Numbered from the stretch's first letter, positions 45,294 through 54,708 are shown. The stretch is DNA of 64,000 nt from Gemmatimonadota bacterium (GCA_009841165.1 VXMI01000114.1:1-64000); one strand, 5' to 3'. Notes: generated by a model from the letters alone, not told the origin. Translations and numbers: made by a program.

Positions 45294-45587
45294 TCACCAC
45301 TTCAGCAGGTTGAATCTGTCCACGTTGACCGTCTTGTAGTGCCTGAAGATGGAGATGATGATCGCGAGCCCGACGGCCGCTTCGGCGGCGGCCACGGTCA
45401 TCACGAAGAAGACGAAGAGCTGGCCTTCGATCCCGGTGTACCGGGACAGCGCCACGAAGGCCAGGTTGACCGCGTTGAGCTGCAGTTCAATGCTGAGGAA
45501 GATGATGATCGCGTTGCGGCGGACGATGACGCCGAGCGTTCCGATCACGAAGAGCGCGGCGCTCAGCAGAAGGGCGTAGGCGAGCAT
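45294..45587 (-). CDS. nuoK: NADH-quinone oxidoreductase subunit K
   Basis: Small three-helix membrane subunit, 97 residues. The second helix carries the two conserved glutamates ([12 protein letters not shown] and the later [14 protein letters not shown]), which form part of the proton path near the quinone site. It sits between nuoJ (16 bases) and nuoL. Confidence 0.97.
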   Translation of the reverse strand: MLAYALLLSAALFVIGTLGVIVRRNAIIIFLSIELQLNAVNLAFVALSRYTGIEGQLFVFFVMTVAAAEAAVGLAIIISIFRHYKTVNVDRFNLLKW

Positions 45588-45603
45588 GGCGGTCCCCCTC
45601 CCC

Positions 45604-46131
45604 TCAGGTCTTCGGTTTGGCGAGCACGACGGCGGCGACGATCGCGACGAGCAGCAGCAGGCCCATCAGTTCGAAGGCGACGACGTAGTCGGTGAAGAGG
45701 GGTTCGGCGATCACGCCCGCCGCCCCCTGCTCGCGTACGGCGGCGTCGAGCGCGGCCGCGACGGCAGCCCCGTCACCCCGGAACCCCGTGTCCGACGCGC
45801 CCCAGAACGCCTGTCCAAGGACACCCGCCGTGAGCCCCGCGACCACGAGCGCCAGCAACGACCACAGGCCGTACTTCAGATCCGCCCGGTAGTCGTGGCC
45901 GAGGTTCAGCAGCATGATCACGAACAGGAAGAGGACCATGATCGCACCGGCATAGACCAGCACCTGGATCGCCGCTAGGAAGTGCGCCTCGAAGAGCACG
46001 TAGATCCCGGCGACGCTGGCCAGGGTGGCCACCATGAAGAGGAGACTTGCAACCGGCGTGCGGCTGAGCACCACGCCGAACGCTCCCCCCAGGGCGACCA
46101 CGGCGAACAGGACGAAGAGAATCTCGGTCAT
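45604..46131 (-). CDS. nuoJ: NADH-quinone oxidoreductase subunit J
   Basis: Five-helix membrane subunit, 175 residues. ATG 46131 overlaps the nuoI stop as ATGA; the longer frame is nuoI in another frame. The conserved third helix reads [25 protein letters not shown], with the tyrosine and glycine of the pi-bulge. The region between helices 4 and 5 (about 108-150) is rather long and Ala/Gly rich. Confidence 0.95.
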   Translation of the reverse strand: MTEILFVLFAVVALGGAFGVVLSRTPVASLLFMVATLASVAGIYVLFEAHFLAAIQVLVYAGAIMVLFLFVIMLLNLGHDYRADLKYGLWSLLALVVAGLTAGVLGQAFWGASDTGFRGDGAAVAAALDAAVREQGAAGVIAEPLFTDYVVAFELMGLLLLVAIVAAVVLAKPKT

Positions 46132-46628
46132 TCGGAGCGGGGGTCGGAGGGGTCCCAGAGCAGTGTCGTCGGGTGATCCTGCTCCATCAGACGGTCGAGG
46201 TCGTAGACGAATCGGTCCCGGGTGTACTCCGCATTCTCGAAGTGCTGACCGACGTGAATCGCCTCGACCGGGCAGACCTCCTGGCACATGCCGCAGAAGA
46301 TGCACCGGAATTCGTCGATTTCATACACGATCGGGTAGCGGTTGCCCTGGTCGTCCTCTCCACCCACCAGCCGGATGCAGTTGGCCGGACAAACCGTCGG
46401 GCAGAGTCCGCACGCCACGCACTTCGGCCGTCCGTCCGCATGCACCTCCATCCGGTGCGTGCCGCGCCAGCGGGGGTGCAGATCCGGCTGGTCCTCGGGG
46501 TATTCGAGCGTGACCTTCTTGACGCGCAGCAGGTGCTTGAAGGTGAGGCTCATCCCCTTCAGCGTGGCCCGCATGTACGATGTTCGCCCGGCCTCGGGGC
46601 GACGCATGACCTTGACCGATATCGCCAT
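46128..46628 (-). CDS. nuoI: NADH-quinone oxidoreductase subunit I
   Basis: Peripheral-arm subunit that holds clusters N6a and N6b, 166 residues. It has two 4Fe-4S motifs, CVACGLCPTVCPANCI and CIFCGMCQEVCPVEAI. ATG 46628 shares a base with the nuoH stop (TAATG). The N-terminus is longer than in many homologues (MAISVKVMRRPEAGRTSYMRATLKG). Confidence 0.97.
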   Translation of the reverse strand: MAISVKVMRRPEAGRTSYMRATLKGMSLTFKHLLRVKKVTLEYPEDQPDLHPRWRGTHRMEVHADGRPKCVACGLCPTVCPANCIRLVGGEDDQGNRYPIVYEIDEFRCIFCGMCQEVCPVEAIHVGQHFENAEYTRDRFVYDLDRLMEQDHPTTLLWDPSDPRSE

Positions 46629-47944
46629 TATGAGACACTCCCGTCCGGGTTTGCGGCCGCCCGTCTCGCCAGGAGCGCTCGCGAGGCTTCCCGGCGTCGG
46701 GCAACGGCGCCCATGCCATGCGCTCCCGCGATGACGCGGTCGCGATCGATGAAGAAGAAGAAGGCGATCGTCGTCACCCCGCTCACCCCTGTCAGGACAA
46801 GGCCGTAGAGGAGGCCGAACGGCACACCGAGCTGGTCGAGGACGAGCATGGTACCGGCGATCAGCACGATGTAGCCCAGGGCGGCCGGCAGCAGGACCTT
46901 CCAGCCCAGGTGCATGACCTGGTCGTAGCGGAAGCGCGGCAGCGTCCAGCGAATCCAGATGTAGAGGAAGACGAAGAAGGCCGTCTTGGTGCAGAACGCG
47001 CCCAGGGTCAGCAGCGTGATGAGGACGCTCGGCGTGGCCGCGATCGGCGCGCCCGCATCGTCGAAACCCCTTATCAGCGCCCCTTCGTGCCAGAACATGT
47101 CGTCGCCCGTCCAGACGGGGATATCCCAGCCGCCGAAGAAGAGGGTGGCCATCAGCGCGGACGCGGTGAGAACGTGCGAGTACTCGGCGATGAAGAACAT
47201 CGAGAACTTGATTGCGGAGTACTCGGTGTGGTACCCCGTGATCAGCTCCGACTCGGCCTCGGGCATGTCGAAAGGAAGCCGGTTCGTCTCGGCCAGCGCC
47301 GAGATCACGAAGAAGATGAAGGCGAGCGACAGCGGAAAGACGAACCACAAGCCCAGCTGTTGCTGCTGCCACACCATCTCCGTCAGCGTGACGTTGCCGG
47401 CCAGCAGCAGTACCGCGATCACGGAGAGTCCGAGCGCGACCTCGTAGGAGATCATCTGCGCGGACGCGCGCAGCCCCCCCAGAAACGCATACTTGTTGTT
47501 CGAAGCCCATCCGGCGAGCACGATCCCGTAGACCGCCAGAGAGGAAAGAGCCAGGATGTAGAGGATTCCAATCGGCACGTCGGCCACGATCATGTCGACC
47601 GTACCCACGGGGGTGGGCAGAGGCGCCGCAAATGGGATGACGGCGAAGGTCACCACGGCCGGCATGATCGCCAGCGCAGGCCCCAGCACGAAGTAGAGCT
47701 TCGCACTGGTGCCGGGCATCGTCTCTTCCTTGATGATATTCTTGAGGCCGTCGGCGATGGGCTGAAGGAGTCCGAACGGCCCGACGCGGTTGGGACCCAG
47801 CCGGTCCTGGATGAAGGCCGACACCCTGCGTTCGGCCAGCGTCATGTATGCCACCACCAGCATGACGACGGTGAACACGGCCAGGACCTTCACGCCGCCG
47901 ATCACCCAGAACCAGAAGGTCGTGAGCTGGTTCATCTCATGCAT
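46628..47944 (-). CDS. nuoH: NADH-quinone oxidoreductase subunit H
   Basis: Membrane subunit that forms the quinone chamber with NuoB and NuoD, 438 residues and about eight or more helices. Motifs: MTLAERRVSAFIQDRLGPNRVGPFGLLQPIADGLKNIIKEE and the acidic loop AETNRLPFDMPEAESELITGYHTEYS. Start is ATG 47944, overlapping the nuoG stop by eight bases; ATG 47935 is the alternative. Confidence 0.96.
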   Translation of the reverse strand: MHEMNQLTTFWFWVIGGVKVLAVFTVVMLVVAYMTLAERRVSAFIQDRLGPNRVGPFGLLQPIADGLKNIIKEETMPGTSAKLYFVLGPALAIMPAVVTFAVIPFAAPLPTPVGTVDMIVADVPIGILYILALSSLAVYGIVLAGWASNNKYAFLGGLRASAQMISYEVALGLSVIAVLLLAGNVTLTEMVWQQQQLGLWFVFPLSLAFIFFVISALAETNRLPFDMPEAESELITGYHTEYSAIKFSMFFIAEYSHVLTASALMATLFFGGWDIPVWTGDDMFWHEGALIRGFDDAGAPIAATPSVLITLLTLGAFCTKTAFFVFLYIWIRWTLPRFRYDQVMHLGWKVLLPAALGYIVLIAGTMLVLDQLGVPFGLLYGLVLTGVSGVTTIAFFFFIDRDRVIAGAHGMGAVARRREASRALLARRAAANPDGSVS

Positions 47945-49541
47945 GGGCCGGCTCCAGCACGGCACCCGCGGTGCCGATGGCGTCGTGGCTCAATCCCGCG
48001 AATGCGGCGTACTCCACGGCAAGCGCGGCGAACGCGTCGGCGGCGCTTCCCGGGGGGTTGCCGCCCTCCACCGCCGCCAGCAGCGCACCCAGCACCAGCC
48101 AGGCCGGCCGCGCCGACCCGGGAGCCTGCAAGCCCTGTTCAAAACGCTGCACCCGGCCCTGCGCATTCACGAACGTTCCGTCTTCCTCGGCGAAGGTCGT
48201 GACGGGAAGCACGAAGTCGGCGTTGCGTGCCGCGGGAGATTCGAATGTCCCGAGATACACGTACAGGCTGGCGTCCGCACCGAAGTCCTCGGGCTGATCG
48301 CCCAGCTGGTCGCCCAGCACCACCAGGATTCCGTCGTGGCTCGCCGCCGCGCCCAGTCCGCCGGTGGCGTCGTCCGAGCCGGCGGGCTCGAACCCGAGAA
48401 TGCTCGCCCCGTCGACATTCGGTGCGAGGTCCCGCCGGCGAACGAGCAGCGGGAAGCCCGGCAGCGGGTCTTCGTCCTCGGCCCGTCGGCAGCGGAAAAC
48501 GCTCTCGGTCACGTTCCCCACGGCCCGGCCCAGCCGGTGAAGCGTCCCGAGTGCCTCGTTCGAGGCGAAGGGGGAGCCGACGATCCTCACGCCGGCCCCT
48601 TCGATCTCTCGCAGCCGGTCCAGGAGAGCGCCCAGCGCCGTCTGCCAGTCGGCCGCCCGCCGCTTCCCGCCGCGTCCCACGCCAGGACTCTCGATCCGTC
48701 CAGCCCGGTTGATCCACTCGTAGTTGGCGCGACCGTAGTCGCACATCCAGTGGCCGTTGACCTCCTGGTTTTCCCGGGGCTTGAGCCGCTGCACCAGGTT
48801 GTCGCGGGCATGCAGGTCGATATTGCACCCCTGCGAGCAGTTGGGGCAGATCGATGGGGTGTGATCCAGGTCCCAGGCCCGTGCCTTGTGGAGGAAATCC
48901 TTCGAAACCAGCGCACCCACGGGGCAGATGTCGACGATGTTGCCGGCGAAGGACGCATCGTCCAGCCCACTCTCGAAGAAGGTGTCGATCACCGCGCGGT
49001 CCCCGCGCTCCACAACGGTCAGACGGGCGTCGTCCGCGACCTCGTCCATGAAGCGCACGCAACGGGTGCACATCACGCACCGGTCGCCGTAGTAGAACAC
49101 GTCGCCGCCGAAGTCGTCCCGGCCGAAGACGCGTTTGGGTTCCCGCGCCCTCCCCTGCTCCCGCCCCTCGTCGAACACGTAGTCCTGCAGCTTGCACTCG
49201 CCCGACATGTCACAGATGGGACAGTCGAGCGGGTGGTTGACCAGGTAGAACTCAAGCACGCCCTGCCGCATCCGCTTGGCCGACGGGCTCTCGGTGTGGA
49301 CCACCTGTCCGTCCTGCGCCATCGTCACGCACGACGGTTGCAGCTTGGGCGCCCCCTCGACCTCGACCAGGCAGATCCTGCACTGGGCCGGGGCGGACAG
49401 GCCCGGATGATAGCAGTAGTGCGGCACTTCGATCCCGAGCGTCTCGGCCGCGTGCAACAGCGACGTCCCCTTCGGCACGTTGACCTCGTGGCCGTCGATC
49501 GTGAGGGTGACCGTATCGGCTCTGCGGCTAACATCCGCCAT
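47937..49541 (-). CDS. nuoG: NADH-quinone oxidoreductase subunit G, short form with N7 motif
   Basis: Iron-sulfur subunit of the peripheral arm. The 534 residues begin with the 2Fe-2S ferredoxin-like domain (CRICLVEVEGAPKL), then the NuoG His/Cys cluster region (CPICDMSGECKLQDYVFDEG) and CVMCTRCVRFMDEV...ICPVGAL. After that the molybdopterin-like domain carries C-x2-C-x3-C-x27-C (CPNCSQGC to HWMC), the ligand pattern of the off-path N7 cluster. It is shorter than E. coli NuoG because the end of the molybdopterin-like domain is reduced. ATG 49541 follows GAGGAGC. Confidence 0.93.
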   Translation of the reverse strand: MADVSRRADTVTLTIDGHEVNVPKGTSLLHAAETLGIEVPHYCYHPGLSAPAQCRICLVEVEGAPKLQPSCVTMAQDGQVVHTESPSAKRMRQGVLEFYLVNHPLDCPICDMSGECKLQDYVFDEGREQGRAREPKRVFGRDDFGGDVFYYGDRCVMCTRCVRFMDEVADDARLTVVERGDRAVIDTFFESGLDDASFAGNIVDICPVGALVSKDFLHKARAWDLDHTPSICPNCSQGCNIDLHARDNLVQRLKPRENQEVNGHWMCDYGRANYEWINRAGRIESPGVGRGGKRRAADWQTALGALLDRLREIEGAGVRIVGSPFASNEALGTLHRLGRAVGNVTESVFRCRRAEDEDPLPGFPLLVRRRDLAPNVDGASILGFEPAGSDDATGGLGAAASHDGILVVLGDQLGDQPEDFGADASLYVYLGTFESPAARNADFVLPVTTFAEEDGTFVNAQGRVQRFEQGLQAPGSARPAWLVLGALLAAVEGGNPPGSAADAFAALAVEYAAFAGLSHDAIGTAGAVLEPAHA

Positions 49542-49616
49542 GGGGGCTCCTCGGGTGCGTGAAGCGGTCACCGCCGGTAAGCGGCGGGCGTGCCGGGTGC
49601 CGGGTGCGCGGGCGCA

Positions 49617-50909
49617 TCAGGCTGCTCCCACCCGCTCGCCCCGCCGTATCAGGGCGAGGTAGTCTTCGCGGAACTTCTCTATCGAGGAAATGATGGGCAT
49701 CGCCAGCGAGTCCGACAGAACGCAGATCGTGGTGCCGGTCATCTGCTCCGAGATCTCGATCAGGGTGTCCAGGTCGTCCTCGGTCCCGAGCCCGTCCTCG
49801 ATGCGGCGAAGGATGCGCGTGGCCCACGCCGTTCCCTCTCTGCAGGGCGTACACTGCCCGCAGGACTCGTGCGCGTAGAAGTACGCCATGCGCCTGACCT
49901 GCTTGACGATGTCGGTGTTCTCGTCCATCACGATCACCGACGCGCAGCCGAGCAGGGAGCCCGCGGCTTCGACGCCCTCGTAGCAGAGCGTGCAGCTCCG
50001 GCAGTCGTCCGCGCTCATGATGGGAACCGAACTCCCCCCCGGGATCACTGCCTTGAGGGCCTTGCCGTCCCGCATGCCGCCACAGATGTCCTCGATGAGC
50101 TCCATCATCGGGAAGCCCAGCGGCAGTTCGTAGTTCCCGGGCCTGTTCACATGGCCCGATACGCAGAAAAGCTTGGTGCCCGGGCTCTTTTCGGTGCCCC
50201 ACTGCCGGTACCACTCTGCGCCGTGCCGCACGATGTGAGGCGTCGCCGCGAGCGTCTCGACGTTGTTGATGGTGCTGGGCATGCCGAAGGCGCCCACCGC
50301 CGCCGGAAACGGCGGCTTGATCCGGGGCTCTCCCCGCCGGCCCTCCAGGGAGTTCATGAGGCCGGTTTCCTCGCCGCAGATGTACGCACCCGCGCCGACG
50401 TGCAGCGTCATGTCGATGTCCACCCCGGAGCCCATGATGTCTCTGCCCACGAGACCCTTTTCGTAGGCCTCCTCGAGGGCGCGGGCGAGCACATTGGTGG
50501 TCTCGAAGAACTCGCCGCGCAGGTAGATGTAGCAGTGCGACGCGCCGATGGCGTACGATCCCACCAGACATCCCTCGATGAGCTGATGGGGGGTCCAGCG
50601 GATGATCTCGCGGTCCTTGAAGGTGCCGGGCTCGGATTCGTCCGCGTTGCACAGCATGTAGTGCGGGCGGCCCGAGTCCTTCGGCATGAACGACCACTTG
50701 AGTCCGGTGGGGAAACCCGCCCCGCCGCGCCCGCGCAGCCCCGAGTTCTTCACCTCGTCGATCGTCGCGTCCCGCCCGATCTCCAGCGCCCGCGCAATCC
50801 CCTGGTAGCCGCCGTACCGCTTCCAGCCCTCCACGGTGCGCGCGGCGGGATCTCCGAATCCCTCGCTGAGGACCCGGACCTCCTTGTCGTGTCGGTAGGG
50901 GTATGCCAA
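49617..50909 (-). CDS. nuoF: NADH-quinone oxidoreductase subunit F
   Basis: NADH-oxidising subunit holding FMN and cluster N3. The 430 residues have the NADH/FMN glycine loops GLRGRGGAGFPTGLKW and GAGAYICGEETGLMNSLEG and the cluster motif ESCGQCTPCREGT. The open frame extends upstream into nuoE, but a TTG at 50909 gives the normal length and continues as LAYPYRHDKEVRVL. The gap to nuoG (75 bases) is the longest within the operon. Confidence 0.94.
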   Translation of the reverse strand: MAYPYRHDKEVRVLSEGFGDPAARTVEGWKRYGGYQGIARALEIGRDATIDEVKNSGLRGRGGAGFPTGLKWSFMPKDSGRPHYMLCNADESEPGTFKDREIIRWTPHQLIEGCLVGSYAIGASHCYIYLRGEFFETTNVLARALEEAYEKGLVGRDIMGSGVDIDMTLHVGAGAYICGEETGLMNSLEGRRGEPRIKPPFPAAVGAFGMPSTINNVETLAATPHIVRHGAEWYRQWGTEKSPGTKLFCVSGHVNRPGNYELPLGFPMMELIEDICGGMRDGKALKAVIPGGSSVPIMSADDCRSCTLCYEGVEAAGSLLGCASVIVMDENTDIVKQVRRMAYFYAHESCGQCTPCREGTAWATRILRRIEDGLGTEDDLDTLIEISEQMTGTTICVLSDSLAMPIISSIEKFREDYLALIRRGERVGAA

Positions 50910-50935
50910 AGTGCCGTCCCGGGGATCTCCCCGCG

Positions 50936-51595
50936 CTAGTCGCCCTTGAGTTCGTCGGTCAATCGACGCAGGATGTCCGGCACGTCGCCGGCCGCAACAT
51001 CCTCGAAGTACCGTTCGTTGATCTGCACGCACGTCGGGAATCCGCACGCCGCGAGGCACTCGGCCTCGACGACCGTGAAGTTCTCGTCCGCCGACGTATC
51101 GCCCAGCTCCGTGTCCGTGTGCTGGAGGAACGCCGCCAGAACCTCGTCCGCGCCGCACAGATTGCACGAGATGTTCGTGCACACCTGTATGAGGAAGCGC
51201 CCCACGGGACGCTTGTTGTACATCGTGTAGAAGGTCGCCACTCCCCTCACGTACGCGCTGCTCAGTCCAAGGAGGGCCGCCACTTCGTCCATCGTCTCCG
51301 GGGAGACGTGGCCGCGTATCTCCTGCGCGAGGTTGAGCGCCGGCAGCAGTGCGGCCCTCGCCGTGGGATAGCGCCCCCGGATTTTCTCGAAACGCTCCTG
51401 GTAGGGGCCCTCGAACAGCGGTGCACCGGGGTTCCTCGCGACCAGCATGAACGGGTAGCTCGCCGAGGTGCTGGGGTGCCCGCCGTCCAGGGGCCGCTCG
51501 CCAGCGTAGGTGGTGCCGCGCACGTCGGCTTCGCTCAGGTCGAACTCGCCGGTGTTGCCGGCCCAGCCGGGGTTGCGGAAGGGGACGTCGCTCAA
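50936..51595 (-). CDS. nuoE: NADH-quinone oxidoreductase subunit E
   Basis: Thioredoxin-like 2Fe-2S subunit carrying cluster N1a. The 219 residues contain VCTNISCNLCGA with the first Cys pair and ECLAACGFPTC with the second. The TTG at 51595 overlaps the nuoD stop as TTGA and gives an N-terminal extension of about 50 residues; an ATG at 51448 (MLVARNPGAPLFEGPYQERF) would give a normal-length protein. The TTG is preferred for its coupling but is not proven. Confidence 0.9.
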   Translation of the reverse strand: MSDVPFRNPGWAGNTGEFDLSEADVRGTTYAGERPLDGGHPSTSASYPFMLVARNPGAPLFEGPYQERFEKIRGRYPTARAALLPALNLAQEIRGHVSPETMDEVAALLGLSSAYVRGVATFYTMYNKRPVGRFLIQVCTNISCNLCGADEVLAAFLQHTDTELGDTSADENFTVVEAECLAACGFPTCVQINERYFEDVAAGDVPDILRRLTDELKGD

Positions 51596-52869
51596 CGATC
51601 GATCTCCCCGAGCACGATGTCGAGGCTCGCGTTGATGACGATCAGATCGGCCATGAGGTGCCCTTCGGCGAGCTTCGGAATGGCCGACAGGTTGACGAAC
51701 GACGGGGGCCGTATGCGCCAGCGCACCGGCTTGGGGCCGCCGTCGCCGACCACGTACATCCCCAGCTCGCCCTTCGAACCCTCGACGGAGAACCAGCAGT
51801 CCTCGGCGGGCGCCGGGATTCCCTCGGTGATGAGCTTGAAGTGATGGATCATGGACTCCATGTCGGACATGCAGTCGGTCTTGGACGGCAGGCTGATGCG
51901 TGGATCCGCCACGTCCATGGGCCCGCCCGGCAGACCATCGAGCGCCTGGTGCAGGATGCGGATGCTCTGGCGCATCTCCTCCATGCGCACGAGGTAGCGG
52001 TCGTAGCAGTCCCCGTGGCACCCGATCGGGACCTCGAAGTCGTAGCTCTCGTAGTCGTAGTAGGGGCGGTCCTTGCGCACGTCGTAGGGAACGCCGCTGG
52101 CACGCAGATTGGCGCCCGTAAGGCCGTGGTTTACCGCGTCCTCCGCCGAGATCGCCCCGATCCCCTGCGTGCGCCCGATGTGGATCGCGTTGTGCTTCAG
52201 CAGTCCGTCGATCTCGTCGAGCGTTGCCGGCAGATTGTCGGCGAACTCCCTCACCCCGTCCGTCCAGCCCACGGGAAGGTCGGCCATCATGCCGCCGATC
52301 CGGGTCGCCGACGTGGTGATCCGTGCTCCCGTCAGCGCCTCGTGGAGCTTGTAGACCTTTTCACGCTGCTGGAAGGCGTAGAGGAACGGAGTGAACGCGC
52401 CGACGTCGATCGCCCATGTCCCGAGCCAGAGCAGGTGCGAGAATATGCGGTCCATCTCCATGCAGATCACCCGGGCAACCCTGCAGCGATCCGTTACCTC
52501 GATGCCCATAAGCTTTTCCACGGCCATCACATAGGCACAGTTGTAGATCAGCGGCGCGAGGTAGTCCATGCGGTCCGTGAGCGTGACGATCTGGTTCCAC
52601 GTGCGGTATTCGCCCAGCTTCTCGAACGACGAGTGCAGGTATCCGAGCCGGGGGACCACGCTGACCACGGTCTCGCCGTCGAGTTCGACGACCAGCCGCA
52701 GAACCCCGTGGGTCGCCGGATGCTGCGGCCCGACGTTGACCAGCATGGTCTGGGACCCCAGTTCCGGCTCCGGTGCGTCGAAGGGCTCCGTGGGACTCGC
52801 GACGAGGGTGCCGCCGGGCCCCATTTCGGGGTTGCGGCTGACGCCGTACTCGACCGTTCTAGTCGACAT
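51592..52869 (-). CDS. nuoD: NADH-quinone oxidoreductase subunit D
   Basis: 49-kDa-type subunit that forms the quinone-binding site, 425 residues. Conserved motifs are NVGPQHPATHGVLRLVVELDGE, PRLGYLHSSFEKLGEYRTWNQIVTLTDRMDYLAP and the C-terminal VEGSKGELGMYVVGDGG...PSFVNLSA. ATG 52869 is 11 bases inside the end of nuoC and follows GAGGGAGG. Ends as TTGA into nuoE. Confidence 0.97.
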   Translation of the reverse strand: MSTRTVEYGVSRNPEMGPGGTLVASPTEPFDAPEPELGSQTMLVNVGPQHPATHGVLRLVVELDGETVVSVVPRLGYLHSSFEKLGEYRTWNQIVTLTDRMDYLAPLIYNCAYVMAVEKLMGIEVTDRCRVARVICMEMDRIFSHLLWLGTWAIDVGAFTPFLYAFQQREKVYKLHEALTGARITTSATRIGGMMADLPVGWTDGVREFADNLPATLDEIDGLLKHNAIHIGRTQGIGAISAEDAVNHGLTGANLRASGVPYDVRKDRPYYDYESYDFEVPIGCHGDCYDRYLVRMEEMRQSIRILHQALDGLPGGPMDVADPRISLPSKTDCMSDMESMIHHFKLITEGIPAPAEDCWFSVEGSKGELGMYVVGDGGPKPVRWRIRPPSFVNLSAIPKLAEGHLMADLIVINASLDIVLGEIDR

Positions 52870-53560
52870 CGTCGCCTCCCTCATCGCCTTCCGCATCGGC
52901 GCCGATCACCTGGGGCACGCGCTCGCCGATCTCACCGGGCACGTAGTAGTCCTCCGGATCCTGGGTGAGCGCCCTGCGGGTCTGCTCGGCACGGGAGAAC
53001 CGGCCGCGCAGGGGGAAATCCTTTCGCAGGGGGTGCCCCTCGGCGTAGTTGTCCGGCATCAAAATGCGGCGCAGATCCGGGTGCCCTGCGAAGTCGACGC
53101 CGAAGAGATCGAAAACTTCGCGCTCCAGCCAGTTCGCCCCGGCCCAGATCCCGGTAACGCTCTCGATTTCGAGGCCGTCGAGGGGAAGCTCGCACTTCAC
53201 TCTCAAAGCCCTTCGGTGGGGGATCGACCAAAGCTGGTAGACGACTTCGAGGGGCCTGCCACCACCGTAGTCCACCGCGGTGACATCGGCCAGATGATCG
53301 TACTGCTGCTCGGGCGCGTCATGGAGCCAGCGAAGCATCTCGACGACACGCGCGGAATCGATGTACACCACATCCTCGTCGCCTGCGTGCACGGCGTTGC
53401 GCAAGACCCCGTCCGGAAACCGCTCCCGAAGCGCGGTCACGGCAGGATTGCCGGGGGGAACGACCGCGGGCGCCTCGATGGCTGCGGCCGACTCGCGCCC
53501 GCGCCCCGTACCCGCGGCGACGAGATCGAACGGCGAACCCTGCGACGTCGGAGGGCTCAA
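52859..53560 (-). CDS. nuoC: NADH-quinone oxidoreductase subunit C
   Basis: 30-kDa-type peripheral subunit, 233 residues. Signature: [84 protein letters not shown]. The TTG at 53560 overlaps the nuoB stop as TTGA. The N-terminal 45 residues are low complexity. A separate gene for NuoD, not a NuoCD fusion. Confidence 0.95.
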   Translation of the reverse strand: MSPPTSQGSPFDLVAAGTGRGRESAAAIEAPAVVPPGNPAVTALRERFPDGVLRNAVHAGDEDVVYIDSARVVEMLRWLHDAPEQQYDHLADVTAVDYGGGRPLEVVYQLWSIPHRRALRVKCELPLDGLEIESVTGIWAGANWLEREVFDLFGVDFAGHPDLRRILMPDNYAEGHPLRKDFPLRGRFSRAEQTRRALTQDPEDYYVPGEIGERVPQVIGADAEGDEGGDDVD

Positions 53561-54210
53561 GGCAGGCGGTCCTCCGAGCGGCTGACGGCGTCGGTCTCGA
53601 CGAGGCCGCTCACCCGGTTCTGGTGTGTCGAATTCCCGAACGGTCCGGTCAGGTCGAAGACCTCCCGGTCGTCGGCGCGCGGACGGCCGGCCGCCAGCGG
53701 ATCCTCCGCACGCAGTTCGGCATGGTTGGCAAGACTCTCGCCGCGGATCTTCTCCTGGACCATCATGAGCCCGTAGATCAGCCCCTCCGGACGGGGCGGA
53801 CATCCGGGGATGTAGACATCGACCGGCACGATCGTGTCTATGCCCTGCACCATCGAGTAGACGTCGAAAACGCCGCCTGACGACGCGCACGCGCCCATCG
53901 AGATACACCACTTGGGCTGCATCATCTGATCCCAGATCCGCCGGAGCACCGGAGCCAGCTTGTAGGGAACGCGGCCCGCGCAGATCAGCACGTCGGCCTG
54001 CCTGGGGCTGAAGGACATGCGCTCCATCCCGAAGCGGGCCAGATCGAAGTTGCTGGCCGCCGACGCCATCATCTCGATCGCGCAGCAGGCGGTGCCGAAA
54101 GGCATGGGCCACAGCGAATTGCGCCGGGCCCAGTTAACCACGAAGTCAAGTCTGGTGGTGAGGAAGGTCGGGCTCGCGGAACCCGACATGCCCGGGTTTT
54201 CTACTCCCAT
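53557..54210 (-). CDS. nuoB: NADH-quinone oxidoreductase subunit B
   Basis: Subunit carrying the terminal cluster N2. The 217 residues show the four Cys ligands in [23 protein letters not shown] and [13 protein letters not shown] 54210 ([10 protein letters not shown]) is 10 bases inside nuoA, which is more plausible than the longer ATG 54231. The C-terminal tail after residue about 160 ([27 protein letters not shown]) is an extension of about 60 residues. Confidence 0.96.
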   Translation of the reverse strand: MGVENPGMSGSASPTFLTTRLDFVVNWARRNSLWPMPFGTACCAIEMMASAASNFDLARFGMERMSFSPRQADVLICAGRVPYKLAPVLRRIWDQMMQPKWCISMGACASSGGVFDVYSMVQGIDTIVPVDVYIPGCPPRPEGLIYGLMMVQEKIRGESLANHAELRAEDPLAAGRPRADDREVFDLTGPFGNSTHQNRVSGLVETDAVSRSEDRLP

Positions 54211-54557
54211 TCCAAACCGCCTTTCTTCCATTCATACAACAACCCCACCCCCAGCACGACAACGAAGAGGAGGACCGCCACGAAGGGTCCCCATCCGAGT
54301 TCGCGCACGCGAACGGCCCAGGGCACGAGGAAGATCGTCTCGAGGTCGAACACGATGAAGCTGATCGCGACCATGTAGAACTTGATCGAGAACCGGGCCC
54401 GCGTATCGCCCAGCGGGATCATCCCCGATTCGTACGGCATCGCCTTCTGGGGCGTGGGCCGGCGGGGGTTGAGAACGTGCGAGGCGACCGCCATCCCGAC
54501 GGCGTTGAGGACCGTCACGCCCAGGATGATCAGGAGCGGTATGTAGGACTTCGCCAT
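54201..54557 (-). CDS. nuoA: NADH-quinone oxidoreductase subunit A
   Basis: First gene of the complex I operon; three-helix membrane subunit of 118 residues. The conserved loop [42 protein letters not shown] is present. ATG 54557. The leader upstream holds a Rex-type operator and a sigma-70 promoter, which implies control of the whole operon by cell redox state. Confidence 0.96.
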   Translation of the reverse strand: MAKSYIPLLIILGVTVLNAVGMAVASHVLNPRRPTPQKAMPYESGMIPLGDTRARFSIKFYMVAISFIVFDLETIFLVPWAVRVRELGWGPFVAVLLFVVVLGVGLLYEWKKGGLEWE

Positions 54558-54641
54558 GCTGCGCAGCCTCTCCCCGCGGTGGCACCCCGCCCTGTTGCAG
54601 TTTTCGTCCGCCCGGACAAGCCGGGACTCTGCGCCGCGAGC

Positions 54642-54659
54642 TTGTGAAAACTTTCACGA
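54642..54659 (-). promoter_or_regulatory. Rex-type operator in the nuoA leader
   Basis: TTGTGAA-AACT-TTCACGA matches the Rex consensus TTGTGAA-N4-TTCACAA with one mismatch. It begins about 13 bases downstream of the predicted nuo transcription start, a position at which a bound repressor could block the polymerase. Rex is an NADH/NAD+ sensing repressor, and nuo genes are a known Rex target in Streptomyces. No rex gene is in this window. Confidence 0.75.
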
Positions 54660-54679
54660 ACTCCCGGAATCAACGCCCA

Positions 54680-54708
54680 AAGATACGGGGGCGCGCGGGC
54701 AGATTCAA
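54680..54708 (-). promoter_or_regulatory. Sigma-70-type promoter of the nuo operon
   Basis: Leftward TTGAAT (54708-54703), a 17-base spacer and TATCTT (54685-54680). Transcription is expected to start near 54672, giving a leader of about 115 bases to the nuoA ATG and placing the Rex-type operator just inside the transcript. Confidence 0.7.

Noticed and set aside
43103-45313. Open frame of 736 codons antisense to nuoL
   Set aside because: A shadow frame of nuoL, rich in Arg, His, Glu and Gln, with no recognisable domain.
52098-52115. TGGCAC-N5-TTGGC in nuoD resembling a sigma-54 promoter
   Set aside because: It is inside the nuoD coding sequence, imperfect at the -12 element, and no gene start follows it.
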